IMG/VR virus record: IMGVR_UViG_3300035170_000021
Location: 1 to 26,952 of that record
DNA: 26,952 bases
Source of the DNA: a virus
Strand: one strand, 5' to 3'
The notes under the pieces are model-generated. The model had not been told where the DNA came from. It searched no databases and saw only the letters and a list, made by a program, of their open reading frames with translations. Shown piece after piece: positions 20,482 to 26,909 of the stretch (positions are counted from its first letter, which is position 1; every line of letters begins with the position of its first letter). A program made the position numbers and the translations under genes.

Positions 20482-20684
20482 TTCGTCAGGTCGACCTTCT
20501 CGTCGCCGACCGGCGACAGGACGACGTCGGTCGCAGCTGCCTCCGTCGTGCTGATGGCGTTCTGCGTCGTCACGTCGCCATCGGCCTTGCTGCCCTTGCG
20601 GCGCTTGACGGGCTTCGCCGCGGCGGCAGCCTCTGCCTTCGCGGCCTGGCGTGCGGTGACTGCTGCGCGTGTCTTGTCGCTCAT
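20478..20684 (-). CDS. Small Ala/Lys-rich protein in neck module
   Basis: A 68-residue protein with ATGA overlaps at both ends (20684 and 20478). The N-terminal half is Ala/Lys/Arg-rich and helical (ARQAAKAEAAAAAKPVKRRK); the rest is Ser/Thr-rich and probably disordered, ending VGDEKVDLTK. It may be a minor structural or chaperone-like protein; no family is known to me. Confidence 0.6.
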   Translation of the reverse strand: MSDKTRAAVTARQAAKAEAAAAAKPVKRRKGSKADGDVTTQNAISTTEAAATDVVLSPVGDEKVDLTK

Positions 20685-20980
20685 GTGTCCGTCATCAACC
20701 TCAGGCTTCCGTGCTTGGTGTTGCCGCCGTTCGTGACCGTCACCCGCAGCTGTCCGTAGCAGGCCACCGGACCCCCCGGCTGCCAGAACGCATCGGCCGA
20801 CAGTTCGCCGAACTCGTGAAGCGTCACGTCCTGGACCGCGTCTTCGAGCAGGACGTCGAGCGAGGCGAAGTCCATGTCCCCGAGGTCCAGCATCACGGCG
20901 TTGATGAGGCCGAAGAACGGCCGCTGGTAGGAGAAGCTCCCGTCCACGTCGGTGTCGATGAGGATGGTCCTGCTGCTCAC
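20681..20980 (-). CDS. Head-tail stopper-position protein
   Basis: A 99-residue protein, beta-rich: RTILIDTDVDGSFSYQRPFF, LINAVMLDLGDMDFASLDVL, YGQLRVTVTNGGNTKHGSLR. It overlaps the adaptor gene before it (ATGA) and the Ala/Lys-rich gene after it. Its order after the adaptor is where head-closure/stopper proteins usually occur; no signature confirms it. Confidence 0.55.
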   Translation of the reverse strand: MSSRTILIDTDVDGSFSYQRPFFGLINAVMLDLGDMDFASLDVLLEDAVQDVTLHEFGELSADAFWQPGGPVACYGQLRVTVTNGGNTKHGSLRLMTDT

Positions 20981-21267
20981 CCGATGCCGAACCTTCGGCG
21001 GTGCCCACTGAGGTTGGCCCGGTAGGCCGGGTCCTGGTCAAGCAGGGCAACCGGGGACGTCGGACGTTCGCTCATCATCTCGGCCATCCGAAGGGCCGCT
21101 TGCGCGAGCATGTCGTCGGGCTCGTCGACGAGGTCGTCCCAGAGCCCGACGTCACGCTTGACCTTGCCGATGGCGGCTGACCGAACGCGGTCGACTGTCG
21201 TGTCCCAGTCATCGGTGTCGATGTTCAGGACTTGCTTCAGTTCGTCCGAGGTCGGCCAGTCGGCCAT
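20977..21267 (-). CDS. Head-tail adaptor (connector) protein
   Basis: A 96-residue helical protein: MADWPTSDELKQVLNIDTDD, TVDRVRSAAIGKVKRDVGLW, DDMLAQAALRMAEMMSERPT. The pattern of an N-terminal TSDEL-VLNI segment, a K-V motif helix and a long Ala/Arg helix matches HK97 gp6-like adaptors, which form the ring below the portal. AAGGGA upstream of the ATG is provided by the end of the preceding tiny gene. Confidence 0.7.
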   Translation of the reverse strand: MADWPTSDELKQVLNIDTDDWDTTVDRVRSAAIGKVKRDVGLWDDLVDEPDDMLAQAALRMAEMMSERPTSPVALLDQDPAYRANLSGHRRRFGIG

Positions 21268-21270
21268 CTG

Positions 21271-21351
21271 CTACTTCCCTTTGGGTGGCGGTCCTTTCGG
21301 ACCCTTCGGCTGAGGGAGCATTCCCTTCTTCGAGAACTTGCCGCTCGCCAT
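21271..21351 (-). CDS. 26-residue lysine/proline-rich protein
   Basis: MASGKFSKKGMLPQPKGPKG followed by PPPKGK and TAG. It lies after another Lys-rich mini-gene in the same position relative to capsid and connector. The last 15 bases (CCCAAAGGGAAGTAG) are identical to the end of that gene and supply the AAGGGA ribosome site of the next gene. Likely real by composition and repeat structure; function unknown, perhaps capsid-associated. Confidence 0.5.
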   Translation of the reverse strand: MASGKFSKKGMLPQPKGPKGPPPKGK

Positions 21352-21359
21352 GCTGCTAC

Positions 21360-21461
21360 CTACTTCCCTTTGGGCTTGCTGGCCGGCTTCGCACCGACCC
21401 GCCCGCCGCCCTTCTTGAACTGGAACTTCTGGAGGGCGGCGGGAAGTGCCTTCTTCGCCAT
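21360..21461 (-). CDS. 33-residue lysine-rich protein
   Basis: MAKKALPAALQKFQFKKGGG then RVGAKPASKPKGK. It starts four bases after the capsid stop. Small basic proteins of this kind occur directly after capsid genes in some phages of high-GC hosts. It shares its final 15 bases with the next mini-gene, suggesting duplication or selection for the ribosome site carried there. Confidence 0.5.
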   Translation of the reverse strand: MAKKALPAALQKFQFKKGGGRVGAKPASKPKGK

Positions 21462-21465
21462 CGAC

Positions 21466-23124
21466 TTACGAGGCGACGTTGTACGCCGTGAACGCGGCCG
21501 GATACCACGGGGCCGGCCAGAGCATGCCGACCAGGGCGACGTCCCGACCCGCGTGGGCCGCGTTGTCGACCTGGAGGGTGTACGTGCCGTCCTCGGCCCA
21601 CGCGAAGCCGGACGAAGGCCCGACGAGCGCGTACGCGCCGTGTGCGTCGAGGATCGGGACGTGGACCGCCCGCAGCCCCGAGATGTTGCCCGAGACACCG
21701 CCCGCGACAGTCGCGTCAAGCTGGATGTTCGAGTAGAGCGGCTGGTTCGTGGTCGTCGCCTTCGCGTCGATGAACTCGCCGACGGCCTTCGTCGACAGCC
21801 AGAGCGTGTCGGGCCCACGCCGGATGGCGTCGAACGCGGCGACGTAGGCGTCACCCAGCTGGAGGTCGGCCGGGTCCATCGGGCTCGCGTTGCCGATGCC
21901 GCCCATCGCGTCGAGCAGGGCCGTGATCGCCTCGTCTTCCGAGACGCGGGCGTACTGCTCGGCCAGGAGTTCGACCCACAGGGAGAGGAACTCGGGGCTT
22001 GACCGCTTGATCAGCTGGATCGAGAGGTCACCGGCCCCGGCGATGCTCACCATGTCGAACTCGGTCGTGCCGATGAGCGTCTTGGTGCTGGCGACTTCCT
22101 GCTTCTCGGTGTTCTGGACACCGACCTCAGGCCGCTGGTTGATCACCGGCACGATGAGCTTCGTGCCGCTCGAAGGAGTCGGCAGCCGGCGGGTCGTCGT
22201 CAGGAACGGACGGCTCGGGTCGATGACGCCGATGAGTTCCGTCAGGTAGGCAGGCGGGACCATGCCGACGTTGTCCGTCGTGATGACGTCGTCGAGCGTC
22301 CGCATCTGCGCGTCCGGGATGCGCTCGCCGGTCATCAGCCGGGTTGCCAGCTTCAGCCATTCGCCCTTGCTGATGCTGACCTTCGGGTCCTCGGATGCTC
22401 CGGGGATCACGATGTCGGCTCGGGCGTCCTCCTCCAGTCGCTCGAACCGGGCCGCGAACTTCTCTTCGAGGCTCGCGAGGGCAGTCGCTTCCCTCTCGGC
22501 ACTCGCCGTGATCGCCGACAGGATCGCTGCCGCATCGACGTTGACGCCCGCCACGGGCTCGACGTTCTCGCCCATGTGGGCCTCTCCTTCTGGTAGCGAG
22601 CGCACTGCAAGGACCGTCGCCTGCTCGCCGTAGGCGGGTCTGTAGGTGAGGGCTGCCCCGGTGGCAGCTGCCTTCGTGATGCGGTCGACCGACCGCCCGC
22701 CGCGGCGGACCTTCTGCACGGTGTTCTTCGCGGCGACCGTCTCGACGGAGACTCCCCGGATCACCCGGTCTTCGGCCAGGGCGATGATCTCGTCACCGGC
22801 CTGCGTGCGGGCAACCTTGAACGTGGCGTATGCCCCATCAGGCTGCTCCCAGATGCGGTTCGAACGCCCCTGGGGCCGACGTGTCGGCACGATGTCGCCG
22901 TTCTGGCCCACGCCCATCGCGACGTCGTGCTCGAGCCCTTGCAGGAGCAGGGAGTCGGGCGACATGTGTTCGAAGGAGCCCGGTGCGTACTCCTCCAGGC
23001 CCGATCGCGTGCTGATCGTCTTGTCGAACGGGACCAGCCGTACGTCGATCTCGCGCTTCTGAGCGGATCGGACGGTAACGACGTCCTCGTCTTCGAACTC
23101 GATCTGCTCTGGATCGTCGCTCAT
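21466..23124 (-). CDS. Prohead protease-major capsid fusion protein
   Basis: A 552-residue protein; the ATG at 23124 has GGAGG eight bases upstream, better than in-frame starts at 23139 or GTG 23205. Residues 20-170 are the HK97 U35 prohead protease: REIDVRLVPFDKTISTRSG, LLLQGLEHDVAMG with likely catalytic His66, and VIRGVSVETVA with Ser126. Residues about 197-236 (AILSAITASAEREATALASL, EEKFAARFERLEE) form a coiled-coil scaffold/delta region. Residues about 245-552 are the HK97-fold capsid (LKLATRLMTGERIPDAQ, VPPAYLTELIGVIDPSRPFL, SPEFLSLWVELLAEQYARVS, WLSTKAVGEFIDAKAT, AHAGRDVALVGMLWPAP). Fused forms are known in phages. An internal ribosome site could yield capsid without protease. Confidence 0.9.
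   Translation of the reverse strand: MSDDPEQIEFEDEDVVTVRSAQKREIDVRLVPFDKTISTRSGLEEYAPGSFEHMSPDSLLLQGLEHDVAMGVGQNGDIVPTRRPQGRSNRIWEQPDGAYATFKVARTQAGDEIIALAEDRVIRGVSVETVAAKNTVQKVRRGGRSVDRITKAAATGAALTYRPAYGEQATVLAVRSLPEGEAHMGENVEPVAGVNVDAAAILSAITASAEREATALASLEEKFAARFERLEEDARADIVIPGASEDPKVSISKGEWLKLATRLMTGERIPDAQMRTLDDVITTDNVGMVPPAYLTELIGVIDPSRPFLTTTRRLPTPSSGTKLIVPVINQRPEVGVQNTEKQEVASTKTLIGTTEFDMVSIAGAGDLSIQLIKRSSPEFLSLWVELLAEQYARVSEDEAITALLDAMGGIGNASPMDPADLQLGDAYVAAFDAIRRGPDTLWLSTKAVGEFIDAKATTTNQPLYSNIQLDATVAGGVSGNISGLRAVHVPILDAHGAYALVGPSSGFAWAEDGTYTLQVDNAAHAGRDVALVGMLWPAPWYPAAFTAYNVAS
22573..22589 (-). promoter_or_regulatory. Internal ribosome-binding site and start within the capsid fusion
   Basis: On the minus strand AAGGAG (22589-22584) is followed after eight bases by an in-frame ATG (22575-22573), codon 184 of the fusion, at the exact junction of protease and scaffold domains. 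Initiation here would give a 369-residue scaffold-capsid protein (22575-21466). This would solve the need for many capsid subunits per protease, as lambda does with nested C/Nu3. Confidence 0.6.
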
Positions 23125-23233
23125 GAAGAGAGCCTCCATCAACCCTGCCTTCGCGGACTGTTCCGCAGGGGTGGAGGCCGACGAACCGGCTGGCGACGCG
23201 CGCACGATGCCGGTGGATATGCGATTAACGCGG

Positions 23234-23263
23234 ATTATTGGCGCGGCCGGTGTCAGATGTCAA
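23234..23263 (-). promoter_or_regulatory. Promoter upstream of the capsid operon
   Basis: Minus-strand TTGACA (23263-23258), 18-base spacer, AATAAT (23239-23234). The predicted start near 23227 leaves a leader of about 100 bases before the capsid ATG at 23124. It is divergent from the plus-strand promoter at 23293 and allows capsid and tail genes to be transcribed independently of terminase and portal. Confidence 0.6.
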
Positions 23264-23264
23264 T

Positions 23265-23278
23265 ATCACCCGGGTGAT
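23265..23278. promoter_or_regulatory. Palindromic operator candidate
   Basis: ATCACCCGGGTGAT is a perfect 14-bp palindrome. It sits between the two divergent -35 elements (23258-23263 minus, 23293-23298 plus), one base from the capsid -35. A dimeric repressor bound here could control both promoters. Confidence 0.6.
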
Positions 23279-23279
23279 C

Positions 23280-23321
23280 TCTACGCTAGACCTTGACATC
23301 CTCTCTACTGTGGCGTAGATT
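23280..23321 (+). promoter_or_regulatory. Leaderless promoter of regulator operon C
   Basis: TTGACA (23293-23298), 17-base spacer, TAGATT (23316-23321). Six bases later is the ATG at 23328, so transcription should begin on the start codon. TCTACGC (23280-23286) and GCGTAGA (23313-23319) are exact inverted copies flanking the -35 and overlapping the -10, another possible operator. Confidence 0.65.
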
Positions 23322-23327
23322 AGTCGC

Positions 23328-23501
23328 ATGGGAACCCCCACCAACCCCACCAACGGGACGAAGGTCCCGGAGCGCTGCGCTCATCGCAGCGACCTCGGCC
23401 TCGGCTGCGCTCGCAGCCAGGGCCACGCGGGAGCCCATTGGCTCACCGCCACCCCGGAGGCCGCACGGGCGGACCTCCACCGGCAGGGCATCCGGGCCTA
23501 G
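23328..23501 (+). CDS. 57-residue zinc-binding-like protein, first gene of operon C
   Basis: ATG at 23328, without a ribosome site and apparently leaderless. MGTPTNPTNGTKVPERCAHR is followed by SDLGLGCARSQGHAGAHW, i.e. C-x-H ... C-x5-GH-x2-AHW. This Cys/His arrangement is common in short proteins of actinobacteria and their phages and probably binds zinc. The frame ends at TAG 23499-23501. Function unknown; it lies on the strand opposite to the head genes. Confidence 0.65.
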   Translation: MGTPTNPTNGTKVPERCAHRSDLGLGCARSQGHAGAHWLTATPEAARADLHRQGIRA

Positions 23502-23532
23502 CCCGGAGCCCTCTCGGCAAGGAGAACGCGCG

Positions 23533-23823
23533 ATGACGACCAAGAACGAACGCGGACTGCACATCGACCCGGAGACGGGCGCAACGGTTTACACCCCGAA
23601 GGAGCGAACGATGACGACGAGTGACTTCATCATCATCGCGCAGGAGATGTCAGCAGCCTTCCGCAAGTACGCCGAGTCGGCTGACAACCTGACCGCGATG
23701 GAGGAGTTCCCAGGACAGTTCGCTAACGCGATCTCCGGTCAGCGACAGATGGCCCACGAGTGTTCGCTGATCGCCCGGAAGGCTCGTGAGGCAGCTGGCC
23801 TGCCAGCCCCGGTATTCGAGTGA
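23533..23823 (+). CDS. 96-residue helical protein of operon C
   Basis: ATG at 23533 with AAGGAG upstream. A second in-frame ATG at 23611 also has a strong site (GAAGGAG-N6), so two forms may be made: 96 residues or 70 residues starting MTTSDFIIIAQEMSAAFRKY. Both starts read MTT after a near-identical leader, which suggests a small duplication. The body (EFPGQFANAISGQRQMAHEC, SLIARKAREAAGLP) is helical and not recognised. It is followed by the HTH gene in a GTGA overlap. Confidence 0.65.
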   Translation: MTTKNERGLHIDPETGATVYTPKERTMTTSDFIIIAQEMSAAFRKYAESADNLTAMEEFPGQFANAISGQRQMAHECSLIARKAREAAGLPAPVFE

Positions 23824-23978
23824 CGCTGAAGGAAGCCGCAGCGGTCCTGGGCCTGACCCCGGACACGCTGCGGCAGCAGATCAAGAACGGAGCCCTCCGG
23901 GCCCGCAAGTTCGGGCGGGACTGGATGGTCGACCCGGCAGAGGTCGACCGGTACGCGAAGGAGAACCGCCGCCCTTAG
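23820..23978 (+). CDS. Small MerR/excisionase-type HTH protein (paralogue C)
   Basis: A 52-residue protein from a GTG in a GTGA overlap. VTLKEAAAVLGLTPDTLRQQ, then IKNGALRARKFGRDWMVDPA and EVDRYAKENRRP: HTH_17/excisionase fold with recognition helix TPDTLRQQI and wing KFGRDWMVD. It aligns without gaps to the proteins at 5955-6125 and 10282-10446. It probably regulates the adjacent divergent promoters. Its 3' end overlaps the convergent portal gene by four bases. Confidence 0.8.
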   Translation: MTLKEAAAVLGLTPDTLRQQIKNGALRARKFGRDWMVDPAEVDRYAKENRRP

Positions 23979-25453
23979 GCCGTGGCCTCTGTCAACCCGA
24001 CGTGGCGCTTCTCGCGCGGGCAGTACGTCCACGAGCCGTCGAGCAGCTTGTTGCAGCGGCGCAGAACCTTGTTGACGAGGATCGTCTCATGGCAGCGCGT
24101 CTCGGCGGACCGGGCCTGCACCGGCAGGATGCTGACCTGGGCCTGTGGCGGGCTGAACGGGGCCGGTGCGTTGTCGGTGTCGCCGGGGGCGAGCCCCTCG
24201 AACGCCTGCGCCTGCTCGGGAGTCAGGATGCCGGCGCCGATCCCGACGGCATAGGCGTCGTAGCGGTCCTTCGTGTCGGCCAGCGTCAGGGCATCGGTGT
24301 CGAACCGGGCCACGAAGGCTCGCGGGATCATGTCCGACATCGCCTCCTCGATGGGCCGAAGATAGTTCGGCCTCAGGCAGCGGCGCAGGAAGTCGTCGTA
24401 GATGGTCGACAGGTTCTGGTACGTCAGGCTGCTCCCGCGCTGGACGTATTCGAGCAGCTGGCCGGGGATGTTGAACATCTGCGCCGTCGTGCCGGCCTGG
24501 TGGAGTCGGGCATCGAGCATCTGCGCCCCGCTGGCGCTGAACGTCGGGAAGTCGATGCTCTCGACGCGGGGGTCGACGACCCGCGGCCGGTTGTTGCCCT
24601 TCGCAGACCAGGCATCGGCGAACCGCTCGGCCTCCGTCTCGGCGGTCGGATCGCTCGGGTCGTCGTCGAGAATCTCGGCCGAGTGGATGATCGGTGCCGT
24701 GGTCGCGCCGCCATCGGCGTAGAAGTTGGCAGCCCAGTTCTCGGCCTCCACCGAGACGCTGACGGAGGCACCGCAAAGCTGCAACGGGCCGATGCCGCGG
24801 AGGCTGCTGCCATCTCGGATGTACGTCAGCTGGCGCATGTCCTCGTTCGGCATCGTCACCTGGCGAGCGACCCCGATGCCGCTCCAGACGATCTTCGGAC
24901 GAAGGAGGTTCTGGATGTTCTGCGTCACCATGATCTGCTCGGGCGGGATGTTCAGGATCGCGATGGCGTTGCCGTCGGCGTCACGCTTCGCGATCCACCA
25001 CCACGCCTCGCCGCGGGTGGCGAGGTTGTACGCCGTGTCGCGATAGAACTCGCCCGGTGAGCGGAACGGGTTGGGATCGGGACGGATGATCACGCGAGGG
25101 CGGTCCTCGGGCAGGACTTCGACCTCGTTCTTCAGGGCTCGCATGCTCATGCTGCCGACCGTATGGCTGATGAGCGTCACGGCCCCGAGGATGGACGGCA
25201 CGCCGAGGGCATCTCGGAGGCCGGCCGGATGCCAGGGGCGGTCGGCGACACCCTGCAACGAGAGGATTTGCGCGTCGAGGGCCGGGAAGTCGTGGAAGGG
25301 GTCGATCGCCCGCGTCTCGACGCGCTCGGCAGCCTCCCCCGCGAGCCGGTGGGCCCGCTCCTCCATCGCGTTGCGCGTTCGGAGGTCCCAGAGGGTCGGC
25401 TTGCGCTCCTCCATCGGCCGGAAGCCGCGCTTGATCTCGTCGAAGAAGCTCAT
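23975..25453 (-). CDS. HK97-type portal protein with zinc-finger-like tail
   Basis: A 492-residue protein overlapping the terminase stop by four bases. Typical portal segments are ALGVPSILGAVTLISHTVGS, RPDPNPFRSPGEFYRDTAYN, LATRGEAWWWIAKRDADGNA, GIGPLQLCGASVSVSVEAEN, FNIPGQLLEYVQRGSSLTYQ and LRPIEEAMSDMIPRAFVARF. It forms the dodecameric DNA gate. The last 40 residues are unusual: Cys454, Cys467, Cys478 and His484 (RRCNKLLDGSWTYCPREKRH) resemble a Com-type zinc finger. The antisense operon C lies between it and the capsid gene. Confidence 0.9.
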   Translation of the reverse strand: MSFFDEIKRGFRPMEERKPTLWDLRTRNAMEERAHRLAGEAAERVETRAIDPFHDFPALDAQILSLQGVADRPWHPAGLRDALGVPSILGAVTLISHTVGSMSMRALKNEVEVLPEDRPRVIIRPDPNPFRSPGEFYRDTAYNLATRGEAWWWIAKRDADGNAIAILNIPPEQIMVTQNIQNLLRPKIVWSGIGVARQVTMPNEDMRQLTYIRDGSSLRGIGPLQLCGASVSVSVEAENWAANFYADGGATTAPIIHSAEILDDDPSDPTAETEAERFADAWSAKGNNRPRVVDPRVESIDFPTFSASGAQMLDARLHQAGTTAQMFNIPGQLLEYVQRGSSLTYQNLSTIYDDFLRRCLRPNYLRPIEEAMSDMIPRAFVARFDTDALTLADTKDRYDAYAVGIGAGILTPEQAQAFEGLAPGDTDNAPAPFSPPQAQVSILPVQARSAETRCHETILVNKVLRRCNKLLDGSWTYCPREKRHVGLTEATA

Positions 25454-26880
25454 CGGACCGCCAACCTTCCCTCAGACTGAGGCAGTGATGCCATGTATAC
25501 CGCACGGATCGCGGCCAGTGCGGCCGGGATCGGGTGATCGTCCTTCGACCTGACGGCCTCGTACGTCCCGTCGTGGTCCTGCTTGCGGACCGTCCACGTC
25601 AGGTCATCGGTCACGGCGTCGCAGTTCGACCACACGAGCCCGCCGGCAGCGACGAGCCTGGCGAACTCGGCACTCGCGGCCTTCGCCCTGCCGCCGCCGA
25701 AAGAGACGCCCTTCTCCTTCCTGACGTACTTCATCAGCTGCGAGTCCTCGACCTCGTATCCGACCTTCGCGTTGTGGCGCAGGGCGAGCAGCTTCAGCAG
25801 TTCGCCGACGGTGTCGGTGTCGACGGGATCGCCGACGACGTTCTCGACCAGCTGGAGGGCGATCCTGCGGTCGGCACGGCGCCAGGCGATCGCGATGGCT
25901 GCCCGTCGGCCGTCGGGATCGAGGGAGACGGCGAGGCTCGGCCGGACCGGCTGGCCGGTGGCACCGCGGGCCTCCACCCACGCCACGTCGGCGACGAGCC
26001 GGTCGGAGGTCGTCCGCACCCACCGGCAGAGATGCTCCGTCTCGAAGATCGCGAGCTTGCCGCGGGCCTTGTACGTCTGGAAGTTGAACTCCAGGTTCTC
26101 CATCGCCGTCGGATCGTGGCCGATGGCCGGGTTCGCCTCCAGCCAGCCCTCGACGTCGTCGACCGCGCGGTCGGGAGCGGCACTCCATTCGAGGTAGGCG
26201 AGGGAGGGATCGACGCCGGCACTCGCCCGAATGGAGTTCAGGACGACCGACGTGTCCTCCCCGGCGTTGCTCAGGTAGACCATCTGCGGACGCCTCGACG
26301 CCTGGAGCGTCGGCGTGGCCGCGGCGATGAAGTCGTCGTCCTCCATCTCGCGTAGCTCGTCGATGATCACGAGGTCACGGCTCGGGCCTCGGGCACCGCC
26401 ACGGCTCGGGGCGACGATGGAGTAGATGCCGCCGTTCGCGAGCCTGATCTCCTCGGTGCCGTTGGCGAACCGCGGCTTCACGATCCGCCCGCCACGGCGG
26501 GCAAGCTGACCCGAGTACTTGCCCTCGATGATCTCGGCGACCTGGCCGAAGATTTCGCGGGGCAGGACGCGGTCCTGCGCCGTGTGCATGATCCGGTCGC
26601 CGGCCAGCAGCCTGCTGACGATCAGCGGCACCAGCAGGGTCGTCTTGCCGGACTGCCGAGCGACCACGATCGCGACGTGGCGATATAGCCAGGAGTCGCC
26701 GCGGCCCTTCGCCGTCAGGTAGCGGGCTGCCGTCTTCTGCCAGGGATAGAGGTCGATGCCGACGTCGTGGGCCGTCTGCACGAACTGGTCGATCTCGGTT
26801 CTCGCCGGGGTTGGCGGGGCCAGCCGGGGTAGCTCCCGGCCGACTTGCAGCTTCTGGCTATTCGCTGCGAATACCGCCAT
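25450..26880 (-). CDS. terL: Terminase large subunit
   Basis: A 476-residue protein. ATPase domain: adenine-binding LYPWQK (44-49), Walker A ARQSGKTT (74-81), Walker B LVIIDE (160-165) with catalytic Glu165, coupling motif YLSNAGE (182-188). Nuclease domain: VSLDPDG with Asp301, a middle acidic patch in KVGYEVEDSQL, and SKDDHPIPAALAAIRAVY with Asp447/448. It packages DNA into proheads and cuts it. Length and motifs are complete. The ATG at 26880 has only a weak AGGG site upstream, so translation may be coupled to the gene beyond the window. Confidence 0.92.
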   Translation of the reverse strand: MAVFAANSQKLQVGRELPRLAPPTPARTEIDQFVQTAHDVGIDLYPWQKTAARYLTAKGRGDSWLYRHVAIVVARQSGKTTLLVPLIVSRLLAGDRIMHTAQDRVLPREIFGQVAEIIEGKYSGQLARRGGRIVKPRFANGTEEIRLANGGIYSIVAPSRGGARGPSRDLVIIDELREMEDDDFIAAATPTLQASRRPQMVYLSNAGEDTSVVLNSIRASAGVDPSLAYLEWSAAPDRAVDDVEGWLEANPAIGHDPTAMENLEFNFQTYKARGKLAIFETEHLCRWVRTTSDRLVADVAWVEARGATGQPVRPSLAVSLDPDGRRAAIAIAWRRADRRIALQLVENVVGDPVDTDTVGELLKLLALRHNAKVGYEVEDSQLMKYVRKEKGVSFGGGRAKAASAEFARLVAAGGLVWSNCDAVTDDLTWTVRKQDHDGTYEAVRSKDDHPIPAALAAIRAVYMASLPQSEGRLAVR

Positions 26881-26909
26881 ATCCAGCCCTGTTTCGTGCG
26901 AATATCGCA
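26859..26909. repeat. Iterated inverted repeats at the terminase start
   Basis: TATTCGC-T-GCGAATA (26859-26873) is a perfect palindrome inside the first terL codons. TTCGTGCGAATA (26893-26904) repeats most of it 32 bases away, and TGCGA-ATA-TCGCA (26897-26909) is a second hairpin. Near the terminase this could be a packaging or small-terminase recognition site, or an mRNA control element. Confidence 0.45.

Noticed and set aside
23977-23988. AGGCC-GT-GGCCT as terminator for operon C
   Set aside because: The stem is only four usable pairs with a tetraloop and no T-run follows; too weak for an intrinsic terminator.
23989-23995. TGTCAA suggesting a minus-strand -35 near the portal end
   Set aside because: It is inside the portal coding sequence and no -10-like hexamer lies at suitable distance.
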